From NCBI RefSeq assembly GCF_000208865.1, contig NC_018390.1, forward strand, positions 4,110,270-4,174,269: a stretch of DNA of 64,000 nt, given 5' to 3'. Below the pieces are notes generated by a model. It saw only the letters and a program-made list of their open reading frames with translations. It searched no databases and had not been told where the DNA came from. Each line of letters opens with the position of its first letter. The first letter of the stretch is position 1. Origin of the DNA: Neospora caninum Liverpool. Lineage: Eukaryota > Apicomplexa > Conoidasida > Eucoccidiorida > Sarcocystidae. This document shows, one piece after another, positions 52,836 through 63,998 of the stretch. The position numbers and the translations under genes were made by a program.

Positions 52836-55262
52836 ATCGATAGTGTCTTGGGCTTGTGCCACTGCTGTGGACCCGAACGGAAGTTGTTTTCCTGCTCGTA
52901 ACTCACAAGCTGTTCCTTCGATGAAGTTGAGTGTACGGCTAAACCATGTCTGCTGGGTCCTTCGGCTCTTCCACGGACATCACATCTTTATTAGTCGCCG
53001 TTTCTGCCTTCTCCCATATTGCAAATTCCCACCTACGAAGCCCCTAAAACGGGATTACGCATCACCCGCCAGGGCGCTAGTAGGGCCCGGGCTGTTCGGC
53101 CGGCGGATCCTGGAACGCCGCCACGGCATTCTCCCAGTTCCGCAGCCTCGGTTATATACTTCGGTGACGAATGTCCCGGATAAACGTCCCTTTTCTTAGA
53201 AACACACTGGGAATAAAAAGAAGGGGAGAGTCTCGTGAGTAGTTCGTGTGTCCTTAATGTCTTTTCTCTTTCCGCGCCTTCTTGGGCTCCTCGTCTCGTC
53301 GTTCGCGTCACCCGTCACCTTCTTTGCGTCTGCCTCTCTCTCAGCACGTATCGAATACCAAGTCGTTTGTCTCCTCACGGTCTTCTTGACCTGGTGTTGC
53401 CCACCGTCTTCGCCCCCTCCCTTCTTTCTTTGCCTGCTCTTCTTCGACCTCATTTCTCTTCGAACAACATGAAAAGCCCTCTTACCAGTTTATTCTGGGG
53501 TTAGATCCTCAGTATTCACTCTACCCTTGTACAGACCGTTGCACAGAGGCGGCGGCGCGGACATTAGACGGCCGTATGAGGGGACCAGAAGCCAAGCAGG
53601 TGCTTTGAACTAGGTAAGTGGAAACAAGTGGGAGCAACAACACTTAGAAACTGTGACCTCCAAAATCACAGCTGAAAACGGAAAGGCATGTTTCCATGAA
53701 CGGTCGCATACTTCATCGCATACCTAGAAGGGGAGAGCAGGGGTTACCGGCATCCCTTCATGAAGCAACAGCTCTTCTCTTTCATCGTTAATCGCGCTTC
53801 CTCTTCTCTGGAGAGGGAAAGAGAAGGAGGAAAAGGAACAGAATCGAGGAGAATAACCAAGGCGGCGAAAGACGTACAAGGGGGGCGGCAGAGGGAAGTT
53901 GAGTAAAAACCTTGGGGGCGAATGAGAGTAAATCATTAAAGGAGAAAAAACGAGCAACGCTTTGAGAGTCGTGTATGCGAAGGAGGGGAGATGAACGGCT
54001 TATACTGCGCAAAGAACAAGTCTTACCGGAAGCGGGAGGATGCGCTAGACTGGGGGGACGAACGGAGAAAAAGCCACTGCCACTACATCTTCCACAGTAA
54101 TCGCATATTTCTCATGCAACCGGTACAGACGAGGAACTACACCTCCATTCTTCCCATGCACTCCTTTCCCTCGTTACGTTTGCTCGTCGGCTTCTCACAG
54201 TCGAGTGTCTCGGTGTTTGAAGGGAAGGTGAGCCTGGCAGACACATGTGCTCATGTCTCTTGAATGAACACCCCTGTGTGCTACTGGTGTCGTTTTTGAA
54301 TGCCCGAGTTTCTTGTCTATGCTACGTCTTGGCGATCCTCAATGCTCCTTTTATACTTCACGGTTCCCCACACTCCTTGTGTGCCTGTCGAGGCCCGCTT
54401 CGTCATCCTTTTTCAATTTCCTCCTCTTCTTGCCTCTCAGTCCCCAAGTAGGTTCAGCGTTGGCGTTTCATTCCGAACCACAGCACATGACGTGGGAGGA
54501 CCGGGTGATTATATACCGCAGGAGACCCCGCCGTCGTGTTGAGGACCACGGTGGCTACTTGGCGAAGGCGTCGCTGAACAACAAGAGGAAGCGCATACAT
54601 TGAGTACAGTAGCAGCTCAAGGGAGAGAAGACGCCACTCTGAATCCGAACACAGAAGAGCAGGCGGAAGAAAGGAAAAAACAAGGGGCAGAAGCAGAAGA
54701 GTTTTGTTCCCGAAGGGATGTATCCCATGTAGTTCTTGTGTTTTTGTACAGTAGTTGTTCCGGAGCCCGCAGATCTGAAGCCAAATATTTAAAAGGGGAG
54801 GAATACAGGAGTACCATGGAAACATTTATACGAGGGGAAGGGGGGAGCCACTAAGAAACAATATAAGGCAGATGTGAAAAGCGAAAGAAGGCAGCAAGAC
54901 AGAAGTGAGGCACGAAGACGGAAAGGAGACGGACGACAAAGGACGAGATGGGTAGCAGGGAATACGAGAGAAGGACGATAACTTCACACAATGCCTACCC
55001 CAGTCAGTTGGCCTCACGATATCCCATTCCAATCAGTTGCCTGCTTCGGCATCCTACCACTCTTGCCCTCTTCTTGGCCAACGAAGTGACGCGAATCCAA
55101 TTTTTCCTTGTGAGAATCAAACGAAACGCGGGTTCGAGCGCAGAAGTTTGGAGGGACAGAAAGAATGGCTGACCCGAAACTGTTTTGTGGTCTTTGCCCT
55201 CACACCTTACATGGCATCCGTAGGCAACGCAGATATATGACGTGACCCCCCCCCCCCCCCCA
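52836..55262. other. Spacer between SRS gene E and the scaffold gap
   Basis: Short frames only. Pyrimidine-rich DNA at 53240-53460 and around 54350-54450. It ends in a run of C immediately before the N block. No RNA gene or named repeat is seen. Confidence 0.45.
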
Positions 55263-55362
55263 NNNNNNNNNNNNNNNNNNNNNNNNNNNNNNNNNNNNNN
55301 NNNNNNNNNNNNNNNNNNNNNNNNNNNNNNNNNNNNNNNNNNNNNNNNNNNNNNNNNNNNNN
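55263..55362. other. 100-N scaffold gap
   Basis: Exactly 100 undetermined bases, a typical placeholder for a gap of unknown length. A C homopolymer lies on the left and mid-28S rRNA sequence starts directly on the right. Confidence 0.99.
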
Positions 55363-55393
55363 CTTGTGGCAGCCAAGCGTTCATAGCGACGTT

Positions 55394-55431
<38 letters not shown>

Positions 55432-55473
55432 AGACGCAGAAGTCTCAAAGTGTCGGATTGTTCACCCGCCAAT

Positions 55474-55528
<55 letters not shown>

Positions 55529-55900
55529 ATGACTTGATACTGCGACAGTAATCCAACTTAGTACGAGAGGAACAGTTGGGTCGGATACTTGGTAAATGCG
55601 GCTAGCTGAAAAGCTAGTGCCGCGACGCTACCATCCGTTGGATTATGACTGAACGCCTCTAAGTCAGAATCCATGCTGGATATGCAGTGTTATTCACCGC
55701 CTCCTCTGTTTCATGCAATGATACAGGCCTTTGGCCCTGCTTCTCATCAAAGCCCTTCGCTTCATGCTTTTGGGCGAGAATCTCAATTTCTAACATTGGA
55801 GGTGATACATCCATTGCAGACGACTTTGTTGCAACCGGGTATTGTAAGTATGAGAGTAGGCTTGTCCTACGATCTACTAAGATTTTTCCTGCGTTGTTCG
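55363..55900 (+). rRNA. 28S rRNA, 3' end only
   Basis: Contains the conserved GGGAACGTGAGCTGGGTTTA, GACCGTCGTGAGACAGGTTA and the sarcin-ricin loop AGTACGAGAGGAACAG (about 55560), then the conserved GACTGAACGCCTCTAAGTCA block and an end like GTAAGTATGAGAGTAGGCTT...TACGATCTACTAAGA. The 5' part is lost in the gap. The 3' boundary is set by resemblance to other eukaryotic 28S ends and may be off by about 10 nt. Short ORFs overlapping it are spurious. Confidence 0.93.
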
Positions 55901-56516
55901 ATGTGGCCATGCGCGATTGCAAATGCGGAGTGCACTTGGAGCTCCCCAATCATCTTTGGCCCCACACGTGGAACTCGCGTGTTTTGGATCACGGGGGGGG
56001 TCGGGGGGGGGGGGAATGAATGCCCCCTCTGATGATTGAGTGCATGAGCCACATCCACCGAGATCAAATACTGAACGATAGATGCTGTTTGCCTCTAGAT
56101 TATAGAAAGAAAAACAGTCATGCTGTAGTCGAACCTTTTTTTGTGCCACACCACATCCCGTTCGTTGTAGCTTCGCGTCACGCTCTCCTAGGCAACTGCA
56201 AATGCGGAGTAACCGCGCTTCGCACCTGGCGGGGTGGGTAAATGCGGAGTGTAGCGCCACCCTGTTCCACGATTTGGCAAAGCATAACTGCAAGCACAGA
56301 TCACTTTCCTTTCTCGGAGGCAGCACTTCCGGTTTACGAAATCAAGGATCATTTTGGGGCCTGTTAGTCGAGCAACGTTGACTAGGCTCATCTTGTGTTG
56401 TGTGTTTCGGCATTTCCCACTGTGTATGTGTGTGTGTAACAACCGACATCGATTTTACAGTAAGCCACCAATGAAGGCGCACTCCGCTGGGCGCAAGTGG
56501 TACAGCTACAGCTCTC
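55901..56516. other. rDNA spacer between 28S and 5S
   Basis: About 0.6 kb. Has a long G-rich run (55992-56017) and three copies of AAATGCGGAGT (55921, 56200, 56240), the last two 40 bp apart, around CCGCGCTTCGCACCTGGCGG. Confidence 0.7.
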
Positions 56517-56637
56517 GCTGTCGGTCATACTGCGTCGAATGCACCGGATCCCTTCAGACCTCCGAAGTTAAGCGGCGCAAGGCCCGGTTAGTACTTGGGT
56601 GGGGGACTCCCAGGGAATACCCTCGGGTGCTGACAGC
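56517..56637 (+). rRNA. 5S ribosomal RNA
   Basis: About 121 nt with 5S landmarks: GGTCATACTGCGTCGAATGC near the 5' end, the internal Pol III control region GAAGTTAAGCGGCGCAAGGC, CCGGTTAGTACTTGGGTGGG, and GGGTGCTGACAGC at the end. The 5' GCTGTC can pair with the 3' GACAGC to close helix I. Same strand as the 28S fragment, about 620 bp downstream, as in Toxoplasma rDNA units, where 5S lies in the spacer. Confidence 0.93.
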
Positions 56638-56643
56638 TTTTTT
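56638..56643 (+). terminator. Pol III terminator of the 5S gene
   Basis: Run of T directly after the 5S 3' end. Confidence 0.8.
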
Positions 56644-59070
56644 ACCAGCCATGTTTATTTATCTATGTCGCTTCTGTTCTCGCGAAAGACTTTTCCTCCC
56701 GGAGTTATCCTGACAAGTAAAGCAAGCAAGCATGTCTTGAAGCATGCATCATATCTTCGTACTGATGTTCGGCCTATATGTGGGGAGGGCTGCCAATATG
56801 AAAGTAGGAAGATTATGTATATGGACTTTGTTGAAGCCGGACGAAGTGGCCTTCTTCTGTACGGCTCGTGGAGATCAAGTGGGTAATGAGCTAAGGCATA
56901 TCTGTTCTCCTCAACACAACAGGACGTCTGCGGTCCTCTGGCTGTACACATAGTAGCCTCGATAGATTCAATCCGCCTGACGAAACTGGTGCCAGCTCAT
57001 CTGAAAGACAGATGAAGTGATTCACGCTTCTCCCGCTGTCCTGCGGCACGGGGAAGCGAAAAGTGTAGTAGCAATTGTCGCTGGACTTGCCGAAGGCAAG
57101 ATGGGCAAGCCTCGCTTAGCGCGGCGGCGCTTTCCAAGCGTTTACTGACTGGTCTTATTTGGCCGATGTTTCTGTATTGTACTCGAGTGTACCTGCTTCC
57201 CGTTCTGCCCGAAGTCAATAGCCTTCTTAACCACTGTACAATAAGATGAGGCATTGGCTGCAGGGGCCGGTCTCGCAAGGGCATTCTCGAATGTCGGTGG
57301 AAAAACTGTCGTGGCACGGTATAGTACTAAAGAAAGCGCATTTCCGTGTGGTGTCGAAATATGGGTTGCTTAGTAAAAAAGAACATATACGGTTGTTGAA
57401 TATAGTTGCAGCATGCTGATTGATTAAGGAGGCTCGCCACGGCGGCCGATAATAGCGGAGTTGCCTCCTTACATAACTAGACCGTCAGCGACATGTCCGC
57501 GTGGGTGCCGGCGTACACACACATGATGGCGCCAGTCAGGCATCACCAGCTGCACCATAGTTTCACCGCGGGTGTCCCGGGAAAATGTACCTGCACTCAC
57601 GCTTGATAAGTTACGCAGTGCGCCTTCATTTGGGGCTGCCACATAGATTCTGTTGAGCTTGATTTCCATCCGGGGCGCCGCCTTCTGAGTGTGGCACAAG
57701 ACGAATAGGTTCCTCAGGGGGCAGTACATTTCCGTAACGCAAACAGCTACGTCCTGTATGTTTTGTTTCCGACAGTGATTCCCCGCACGAGGCGCTCCTA
57801 CACAAACCCTAGACTGCTTTATTTCTGATGGTGCGGCAAATGGCTCATGCTGCATGGATTAGCACTAAGGACGGCTCTGCAAGGAAAACTGTGCAGAACG
57901 TTTACTTACAGTTTCTGTCTCAGTGGTCAACATCTGTGGTCGACAAATCCCCAGTTCTTGAGTATCCAGCAAGGCTAGTGTTCCACAAAACTTCTCTCAA
58001 GAACCAGCGCAAAATGAGTCGCTTCAGAAAAAATGCATGTGCCGAAACGCCTGGCTCCTACACCAGACACTTGGACAACATGGTACAGTTGTAGCAGCAC
58101 CCGCGTGTCCGCTGTATGTATCGCCGCCGGTTTTATTCCCTCGGGCAGTTGAATTCAGGTGCTGCGGCGCCGCGCCATGTGAGACTGTTGTGGTCAACGC
58201 ACAGCGAGGAAGCAAACTGCACACCACATGCTCGCTTCTGGCGACAGGTAAGGTTCCTTCATTAACTAAAACGAATCAGCGCTTTTTCAGTCTCATTCTC
58301 CTTCCCACAAACGGGTTATAAGTCGAAACCCGTTACCATTGCTGGCGCAGTGGATACAATGCTGCCGTGTGTGACGCTTTTTCCACGCCTGTCAGATGCT
58401 ACAGCCGCGGAATCACAGTTCTCCCCTCAGAGGACGGTGCAAGTTTTCCGTCTGGCTTCGGTTGGTACCTCTGCTGCCGCTCTTGACGAGACAACATGCT
58501 TGGGTAAACTGACGTGTGTTGAGGACTGTTTTGAGTGGGTTTTCCAGCGCCACCGGAGGGAACCAGAGGAGGGAAATCCTATGATTGTAGAACGATCTGC
58601 TCTAGATCGTGACTGCTGCCCGATGTGCCAGTGCAACAGGATTGCACCGCACACGACGCAAAGGGGTGATACAATCCTGTCTTCACCAGTTGCTCAGAAA
58701 CCAGACGCTGGCCTTCATGCAGTGGGGGGAAGCGACCGCACCGTTACTTTCCGATCCGTGAGGAAGCGGAAGAAAACCTCCAGTTCAATCACTGGCGCTG
58801 CGAGAGGCGCCATCGCCATTCCTTCCCTTCCACCTGAAAACGCCACCTTTTCTTCGTGTGACCGACTGTCCTGCGTGTCGTGTCGGTGTCGTTCTGAACC
58901 AACGCCGGAGCCGTCGGACGTTCGTTGGCTCTGCCTCTCTTGGACATGAAATTCCTTCAGTTTTAACTTTAAACCCAGCAAGAGTATGCATTCAGTTCCT
59001 CAGTCGCCAGGCTATGAACTTGCCGCGTCCACCCCATTGTTTGCGATCGACCGGCAAAGTACGCAATTGC
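56644..59070. other. Region after 5S, no gene assigned
   Basis: In a complete rDNA array an 18S gene would follow, but no 18S sequence is visible here. The array therefore ends, or the assembly joins other DNA. A 199-codon Cys-containing plus frame (58350-58949) has no recognised domain. The 3' UTR, or a further exon, of the minus-strand gene to the right may reach in from the 59.07-kb side. Confidence 0.45.
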
Positions 59071-62000
59071 TTACGAAAACTGCTGCAGTGCCAACTCTAC
59101 CTCGGCGGACCTGGTTGCTGCATCAACCGAGCCGCTCGCAAAATACCTGCTGTGGGGAAACTGAAGATCAAATGCAGACCGATGCATGGGCTGCTCCGAC
59201 TGTTTCTGAACCCGATTGTCTTCTTGGACCATCTGCGGTCCAACTAACGTTGCAGCCCCTTGCCCCCCAGTTTGCGCAGATACACACTCGCTGCCAGGAG
59301 GAAATAATGCAGGAATCTCCTCTCGTAGCGGATGCTGCTGATTGGGGGAGTGCATACATTGGGTAGGAAGAAATGCTTGGTGGGGAGCGTCAATGTAATA
59401 CGACACATCCGAAGATGGGCGAGTCGATCCCCGACGGCTGGATGTGGACTCGCAAATGGCGTAGACAGGAAGAACGGAAGGACAGAACTGAGGATACGGT
59501 GGCCGCAGTCCTTGAAGATGTACCTCACGATCTGATGAGATAGCAGACGGAGCCGACGTATCATACGGCGCCTGCACTGGGGGAGACGGCAGATCTTCGG
59601 GAGTGGTATAGGCAACAGCTGGATGGACACCACTGTACGTTGTAGGGTAGGACGGTGAAGTATGCCGATTGTGAGAGACCGGCATCTGGTGTTGCTGCCG
59701 CCACCGTTCCCTTGGGGGGACTCCCGAAAACGACTCGATAAGGTCTCTGAATTGTTCCTTTCCTCCCCCCTCACGCCCTCCACGGGGCCATGAACCGGTC
59801 GTGTACTGTCTCACATCTTTACTTGCAGGGTGTGCATCGTCGTTCCGCGACAACGTTCCGGGTGGCGACACCGTTGCCCTTCCACGCCGCTGGACAGTCG
59901 GGCCCACTTGGTATGGCACATACTGCTGCGCGAGTTCGCCAGCCTGTGACCATGGGCAATTTTCAAGCAACTCCTGGTCTGTTGTCTGACTAGGCTGTAA
60001 ACCCCCATACGTTCTTTGTCGATCGTTTGATAGCCCTGTCGGCTGCGTCTGCTCTAGGACAGAGCAGACATGAACCTGTAGCGGCTGGGACACTGGTGGT
60101 GTTCTTTGCTGTGGAAGTAAAGGAGTTTCAACCGCAGCTTCCAAGCTTCCGCTGCGACTCATGCTGCGTATAGATTCCTGTGGTGGCTTCCCTTGGTATA
60201 GTGCCGAGAAATCGAATATAACTTCGGAATCCCGAGCATCCTGGTACCGCGCAGACACCTGGTCGACAGAGCAGCCCTGTGGCGACACCACCCACCCTCC
60301 TGGTGCCACTGGAGTGGAATGCCCCGTGGCTATTTGGTTCCATTCCTCAAAAGCGGGGAGCTCAACATTCGTGCTGGAACCATAACTACGTGCCCGTGGA
60401 TGGAATGGAACCTCACAGACGGTGTCACGCCCTGAGGCATAGTAGCTGAAAGGCCCAGGTGGTACTGTACAGTCAGACTCTGCATCTTCCGCCTGCTCAG
60501 CATGTCCAGTTATGTTCGAAGGCCGCCGCACAAATGACTCTACTTGCTCCGATTTCACAGACTGCCGCGTGCCTTGTTGGTGACGCAACAACTGGACTGG
60601 AATGGGCTGTTGCAGTGTTGCGGACACTAATATATTTTGTGACAGTGAGGGGTTCCTCCCGACGCTGGCCGAAGGCAGTGAGGCAAAAGATGCATACTGA
60701 CTGTCGAAAGCTTCGGCAGCAGGAGAGTGAGTTGCCTGGAGATGGAAACTCGGACTGCGCTGGTGTCGACCCAGTTGGTGATTGTCCCTCGCTGGCGGCA
60801 TACTCACTGGAGAACCGGTTACTTGCGGCCTCTGCTCTGCTCGGAGTTGCATAGAGCGAGAAGGTGGTGCAGCGCGTCTGATGCCCGTACATAGTGACTG
60901 ACCCCTAATCCCATATCCCGGCGCTCGGGTATCCTTAGCGAGAGGAATATACTCCACGGGCTTTGTTAGTATGGGAGGTTTTTCTTCCTCCACTGACATC
61001 AGCAGTGACTGCATCGCAGACACAGGTACGTCAGACACCAACCGCTGTTGGGGCGTGGAAGTTGTTGGTTGGCCTTGAGTGGGTTGAGATAGAACCGCCG
61101 CATTTGTGTCCAACAGAAGGGTGGCCATATGGCTAACGTCCACTTGCTCGTTCCCTACGAGGGCCTCAGGAACCGACTCACCGCTTTGAGGGAAGCGACC
61201 ACGGCACTGCGGAGGCTGGTCTCCCCCATCCGACTCGCCTCTTCTGCACTGCTGGGGAAGCTGTGGACACACAGGCCTCGAACGTGGGGACCGATTTCGA
61301 AGCAGTGGATGTTTTAGAAACTGTCCGTCATTAGATGGCCATGGCCGACACTCAAATATTTCTCGTTGCATGTCCCGCGCATCCGCCGTCACCGGAGGCG
61401 TTAAGGCAAGGTCCAATGTGGTTCGCTGGACAACCGTTTCCAAGCCTGCCATAGGCTCGCAGAGCACGACTTCGTTCGCATGCTCCCTTATTAGAGGCTG
61501 AACTGCGCTCCTGGCCTCGACGACTTGTAGATAAAGCCTCTCATCGGTCATGTTTCGATGAGCTGGCACTCGAGAAGAAGGATCATGTTGACTGTGCCCG
61601 AGACCTTGGATCCTCATCGTGTTGCCACTGCATTCCACGGTCACGCGCCTCAGAGTCCGACCCTGAGATTGCCCGTGCGCTGAATCACCAGGAGACACAG
61701 GAACCCTCGCCAAGAGTGGCGATCTGGTATGTGATACTGAACGTTGCCTCAGCGAATGCCGAGTTCCTCCGTTAACGCTCTCTGCCGACAGCACTGGGTC
61801 AACCACTGGAAACTTTAAGTTGTTGTCACCAGGTGCACAAACGGAACGGGTCGCTATTCCAACGAGTGAACCAGTTGGTGCCTGCTGCTCTGGGCAATCC
61901 ACGGCTCGTCCGCAGCCGTCTGAGTAGAGCAGCTGCTGAGAACAACACTCTTGGGCAGAGGAGGGGCGATGGTGCAGGTAGCGCAGTTGCTGCCGCCGGC

Positions 62001-63998
62001 TCATAGTCCGTTCACCAGCAGCCAGACTTTCGCTGTGGGGAGCGCGTGGTTGCTGCATTGGCGGCAGCGTTGGCAGCGCTTCGCTTACCAAACTGTCCCA
62101 ATGTCTGCTCTTCCATACCCCGGTATAAGGGACTACCCCACCGTGTGGCCTTTTCAATAGCTGCTGGGCCTGGTGTCGTTCTTGTCCTCGGACAAGCCCC
62201 TCTCCGCCCGAGCCTCCAGTCGTTTGACGTCCCGCAAGCCCTGCGTTGCCATGATGAGGTGCAATAGCTGGACTTTTAGTAGCTGCTAGGATGGATTCGC
62301 CTTTGAATAAAGGTGAAGGACAACCGCCTAGTCGATAGGGAAAGGGGACCGGAAGAAGAGCGGGCTGGTCCGGCATCGCGGACGTTCCGGCATTCTTAGC
62401 TAACAGGCAAGTACGGAAATTTTGCTGTGGTTGCCTTCGAGGTGACCTACGCCCTCCGGAACACGAAGGGGACTCATTTTCAGAATGCCAGTGCAAGTCG
62501 CTAGGACGCGGCATATACCTGGGTGGTAGCTCACAAGTGCTCCCACTGTCTCGCCCGTCCAAAAACAGTGGGGGGAACCTATCAGAGATTAAGACTGGGT
62601 GAGCGACAGAAAGGGGATACGCACCGCGCGTGTCTGTCAACAGGGTCGCTGGACCGCTCAACGCTGTATTTGATGAAAGGGCTGCGCCGCTGCGGCGAGG
62701 GCCCTCTTCCATCTGATCAACAGGAGGGAAAGAAGGACGTCGACCGGCGGAGAATGGATCGGGTGATGCACTACCTCGAGAGGCAGAAAAATCTTGAGTC
62801 GTCATACGGTCGAAACGATTCGTATTCTCAGGCATCGCCAAGATGGAGCTGGACCGAGAATGAAAAAACGCCGAATTTGCTCCTCGCGGTTGACCGCTTC
62901 CGGTCACGGCCTCTGGAGAGAGGCCGGGCCTCGGGGGCTGTTGAGGAGCTTGATTAGAGTTTGAAAGCTGAGCGGGCGACGGGTTCGGCTGACCGCTGCG
63001 CCGGTGGGGAACCAAGTTTTGCTCACTTCTTGGATGTAAGTGCTGCTGAAATGCTTGTGGCACGAAAGCAGGGGAAGTAGCGCAAAGCCCGAAGCTTCTC
63101 AACTCTGCAACCGTGTGCCGGGCAATAATGTCCGCCCTCACCTCTGTTTTCACGTGACTTTGGCTGTCAAAATATTCTTCTTCTTGTGTGGACTCCTCCC
63201 TGGGCTTTTCAACCTCTTCTGTTTGAGCACCATCGAGGAGTAATCTGCAACCAGAACGTTGCTCCAGATCATCACCTACCTCTTTTGCGACCGAAGTCAG
63301 CGGTGGGTCTATTGCGGGTGTATCGCCGGTCTGTTGTAAACCTTGCATTGCCCGGGGCTGCAGATTCAACAGTTCGTTCTGTTTGCCAAAGGATTTTGCC
63401 AAACCTAATCGGGTTTCCTCAGCAGGCGAAGGCACTTCCTGACAACCGCGGTAGAGGCCCTGACGCTGGTGTTGGCGCCTTGACGCGCGATCGGTGGTGT
63501 GTTCATCACCCATGTGGCTCTGCGGCTCTGTATCTGAGCCGCTGCTGTTGCCCCACCAGGCAGTGACGTCGTCTGCATTGAAGTGCACAGGAGAAATAAC
63601 AGCGAGATGCCGTCGCTGTCGGCGACCGAGCGACTCCAGAAAAGATTTGCCAGATTCCTCTTCCTCAACTTCGTCGTCAGGCCACATTCCTATCGGCTCT
63701 GCAAGCGGAGCAGAGAAATCAGGGGGTTTGCGGCGCCCTGTATTCGTGTCCTCTGATGCACGGCTTCTCTTCTGTCCAACACCGGCCACCGGCTCCAATG
63801 TGCAGGATGGAGCCCGCACATCTGAGGGCAGAAGGGTGTCTGGTCCCAGTTCTGCTGTTTCGGTTTTTCTTAGAACAGCTGTAGTGGGCTCTAGGGAGTC
63901 CTGCGTACTCAAACGAGCTTCCGCCGGAAGGCTTCCGCCGGTCCATCGCTCGCCAGGATGAGGAAGCCTCGTCGCACTTCCGCACGTTTCCCTGCCGT
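59071..63998 (-). CDS. Very long disordered Gln/Pro/Ser-rich protein (unrecognised), partial
   Basis: Minus-strand frame with no stop from the window edge to TAA at 59073-59071, over 1600 codons without an intron. No ATG lies in the first 75 or so codons; the first in-frame ATG is at 63687 (MWPDDEVEEEESGKSF). The N-terminus therefore lies outside the window, is created by splicing, or begins there. Near the start is a basic QKRSRAS patch that could be nuclear-localising, then an acidic stretch and SLGRRQRRHLAVI. The rest is Gln/Pro/Ser/Arg-rich with no domain, signal peptide or membrane segment seen, and is probably disordered. The stop overlaps a donor-like TTTTC|GTAAGC, so the frame could splice onward instead of ending. 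Nuclear or RNA-associated scaffolds of coccidia often look like this, but no function can be assigned. Confidence 0.7.
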   Translation of the reverse strand, partial: GRETCGSATRLPHPGERWTGGSLPAEARLSTQDSLEPTTAVLRKTETAELGPDTLLPSDVRAPSCTLEPVAGVGQKRSRASEDTNTGRRKPPDFSAPLAEPIGMWPDDEVEEEESGKSFLESLGRRQRRHLAVISPVHFNADDVTAWWGNSSGSDTEPQSHMGDEHTTDRASRRQHQRQGLYRGCQEVPSPAEETRLGLAKSFGKQNELLNLQPRAMQGLQQTGDTPAIDPPLTSVAKEVGDDLEQRSGCRLLLDGAQTEEVEKPREESTQEEEYFDSQSHVKTEVRADIIARHTVAELRSFGLCATSPAFVPQAFQQHLHPRSEQNLVPHRRSGQPNPSPAQLSNSNQAPQQPPRPGLSPEAVTGSGQPRGANSAFFHSRSSSILAMPENTNRFDRMTTQDFSASRGSASPDPFSAGRRPSFPPVDQMEEGPRRSGAALSSNTALSGPATLLTDTRGAYPLSVAHPVLISDRFPPLFLDGRDSGSTCELPPRYMPRPSDLHWHSENESPSCSGGRRSPRRQPQQNFRTCLLAKNAGTSAMPDQPALLPVPFPYRLGGCPSPLFKGESILAATKSPAIAPHHGNAGLAGRQTTGGSGGEGLVRGQERHQAQQLLKRPHGGVVPYTGVWKSRHWDSLVSEALPTLPPMQQPRAPHSESLAAGERTMSRRQQLRYLHHRPSSAQECCSQQLLYSDGCGRAVDCPEQQAPTGSLVGIATRSVCAPGDNNLKFPVVDPVLSAESVNGGTRHSLRQRSVSHTRSPLLARVPVSPGDSAHGQSQGRTLRRVTVECSGNTMRIQGLGHSQHDPSSRVPAHRNMTDERLYLQVVEARSAVQPLIREHANEVVLCEPMAGLETVVQRTTLDLALTPPVTADARDMQREIFECRPWPSNDGQFLKHPLLRNRSPRSRPVCPQLPQQCRRGESDGGDQPPQCRGRFPQSGESVPEALVGNEQVDVSHMATLLLDTNAAVLSQPTQGQPTTSTPQQRLVSDVPVSAMQSLLMSVEEEKPPILTKPVEYIPLAKDTRAPGYGIRGQSLCTGIRRAAPPSRSMQLRAEQRPQVTGSPVSMPPARDNHQLGRHQRSPSFHLQATHSPAAEAFDSQYASFASLPSASVGRNPSLSQNILVSATLQQPIPVQLLRHQQGTRQSVKSEQVESFVRRPSNITGHAEQAEDAESDCTVPPGPFSYYASGRDTVCEVPFHPRARSYGSSTNVELPAFEEWNQIATGHSTPVAPGGWVVSPQGCSVDQVSARYQDARDSEVIFDFSALYQGKPPQESIRSMSRSGSLEAAVETPLLPQQRTPPVSQPLQVHVCSVLEQTQPTGLSNDRQRTYGGLQPSQTTDQELLENCPWSQAGELAQQYVPYQVGPTVQRRGRATVSPPGTLSRNDDAHPASKDVRQYTTGSWPRGGREGGGKEQFRDLIESFSGVPPRERWRQQHQMPVSHNRHTSPSYPTTYSGVHPAVAYTTPEDLPSPPVQAPYDTSAPSAISSDREVHLQGLRPPYPQFCPSVLPVYAICESTSSRRGSTRPSSDVSYYIDAPHQAFLPTQCMHSPNQQHPLREEIPALFPPGSECVSAQTGGQGAATLVGPQMVQEDNRVQKQSEQPMHRSAFDLQFPHSRYFASGSVDAATRSAEVELALQQFS

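Noticed and set aside
55673..56032. ORFs across the 28S tail and spacer
   Set aside because: They overlap conserved rRNA sequence.
58350..58949. 199-codon Cys-containing plus-strand frame
   Set aside because: It has an ATG and cysteine pairs (CCPMCQC, CVSCRC) but no recognised spacing for a zinc fold, and the minus strand is also open. Left uncalled.
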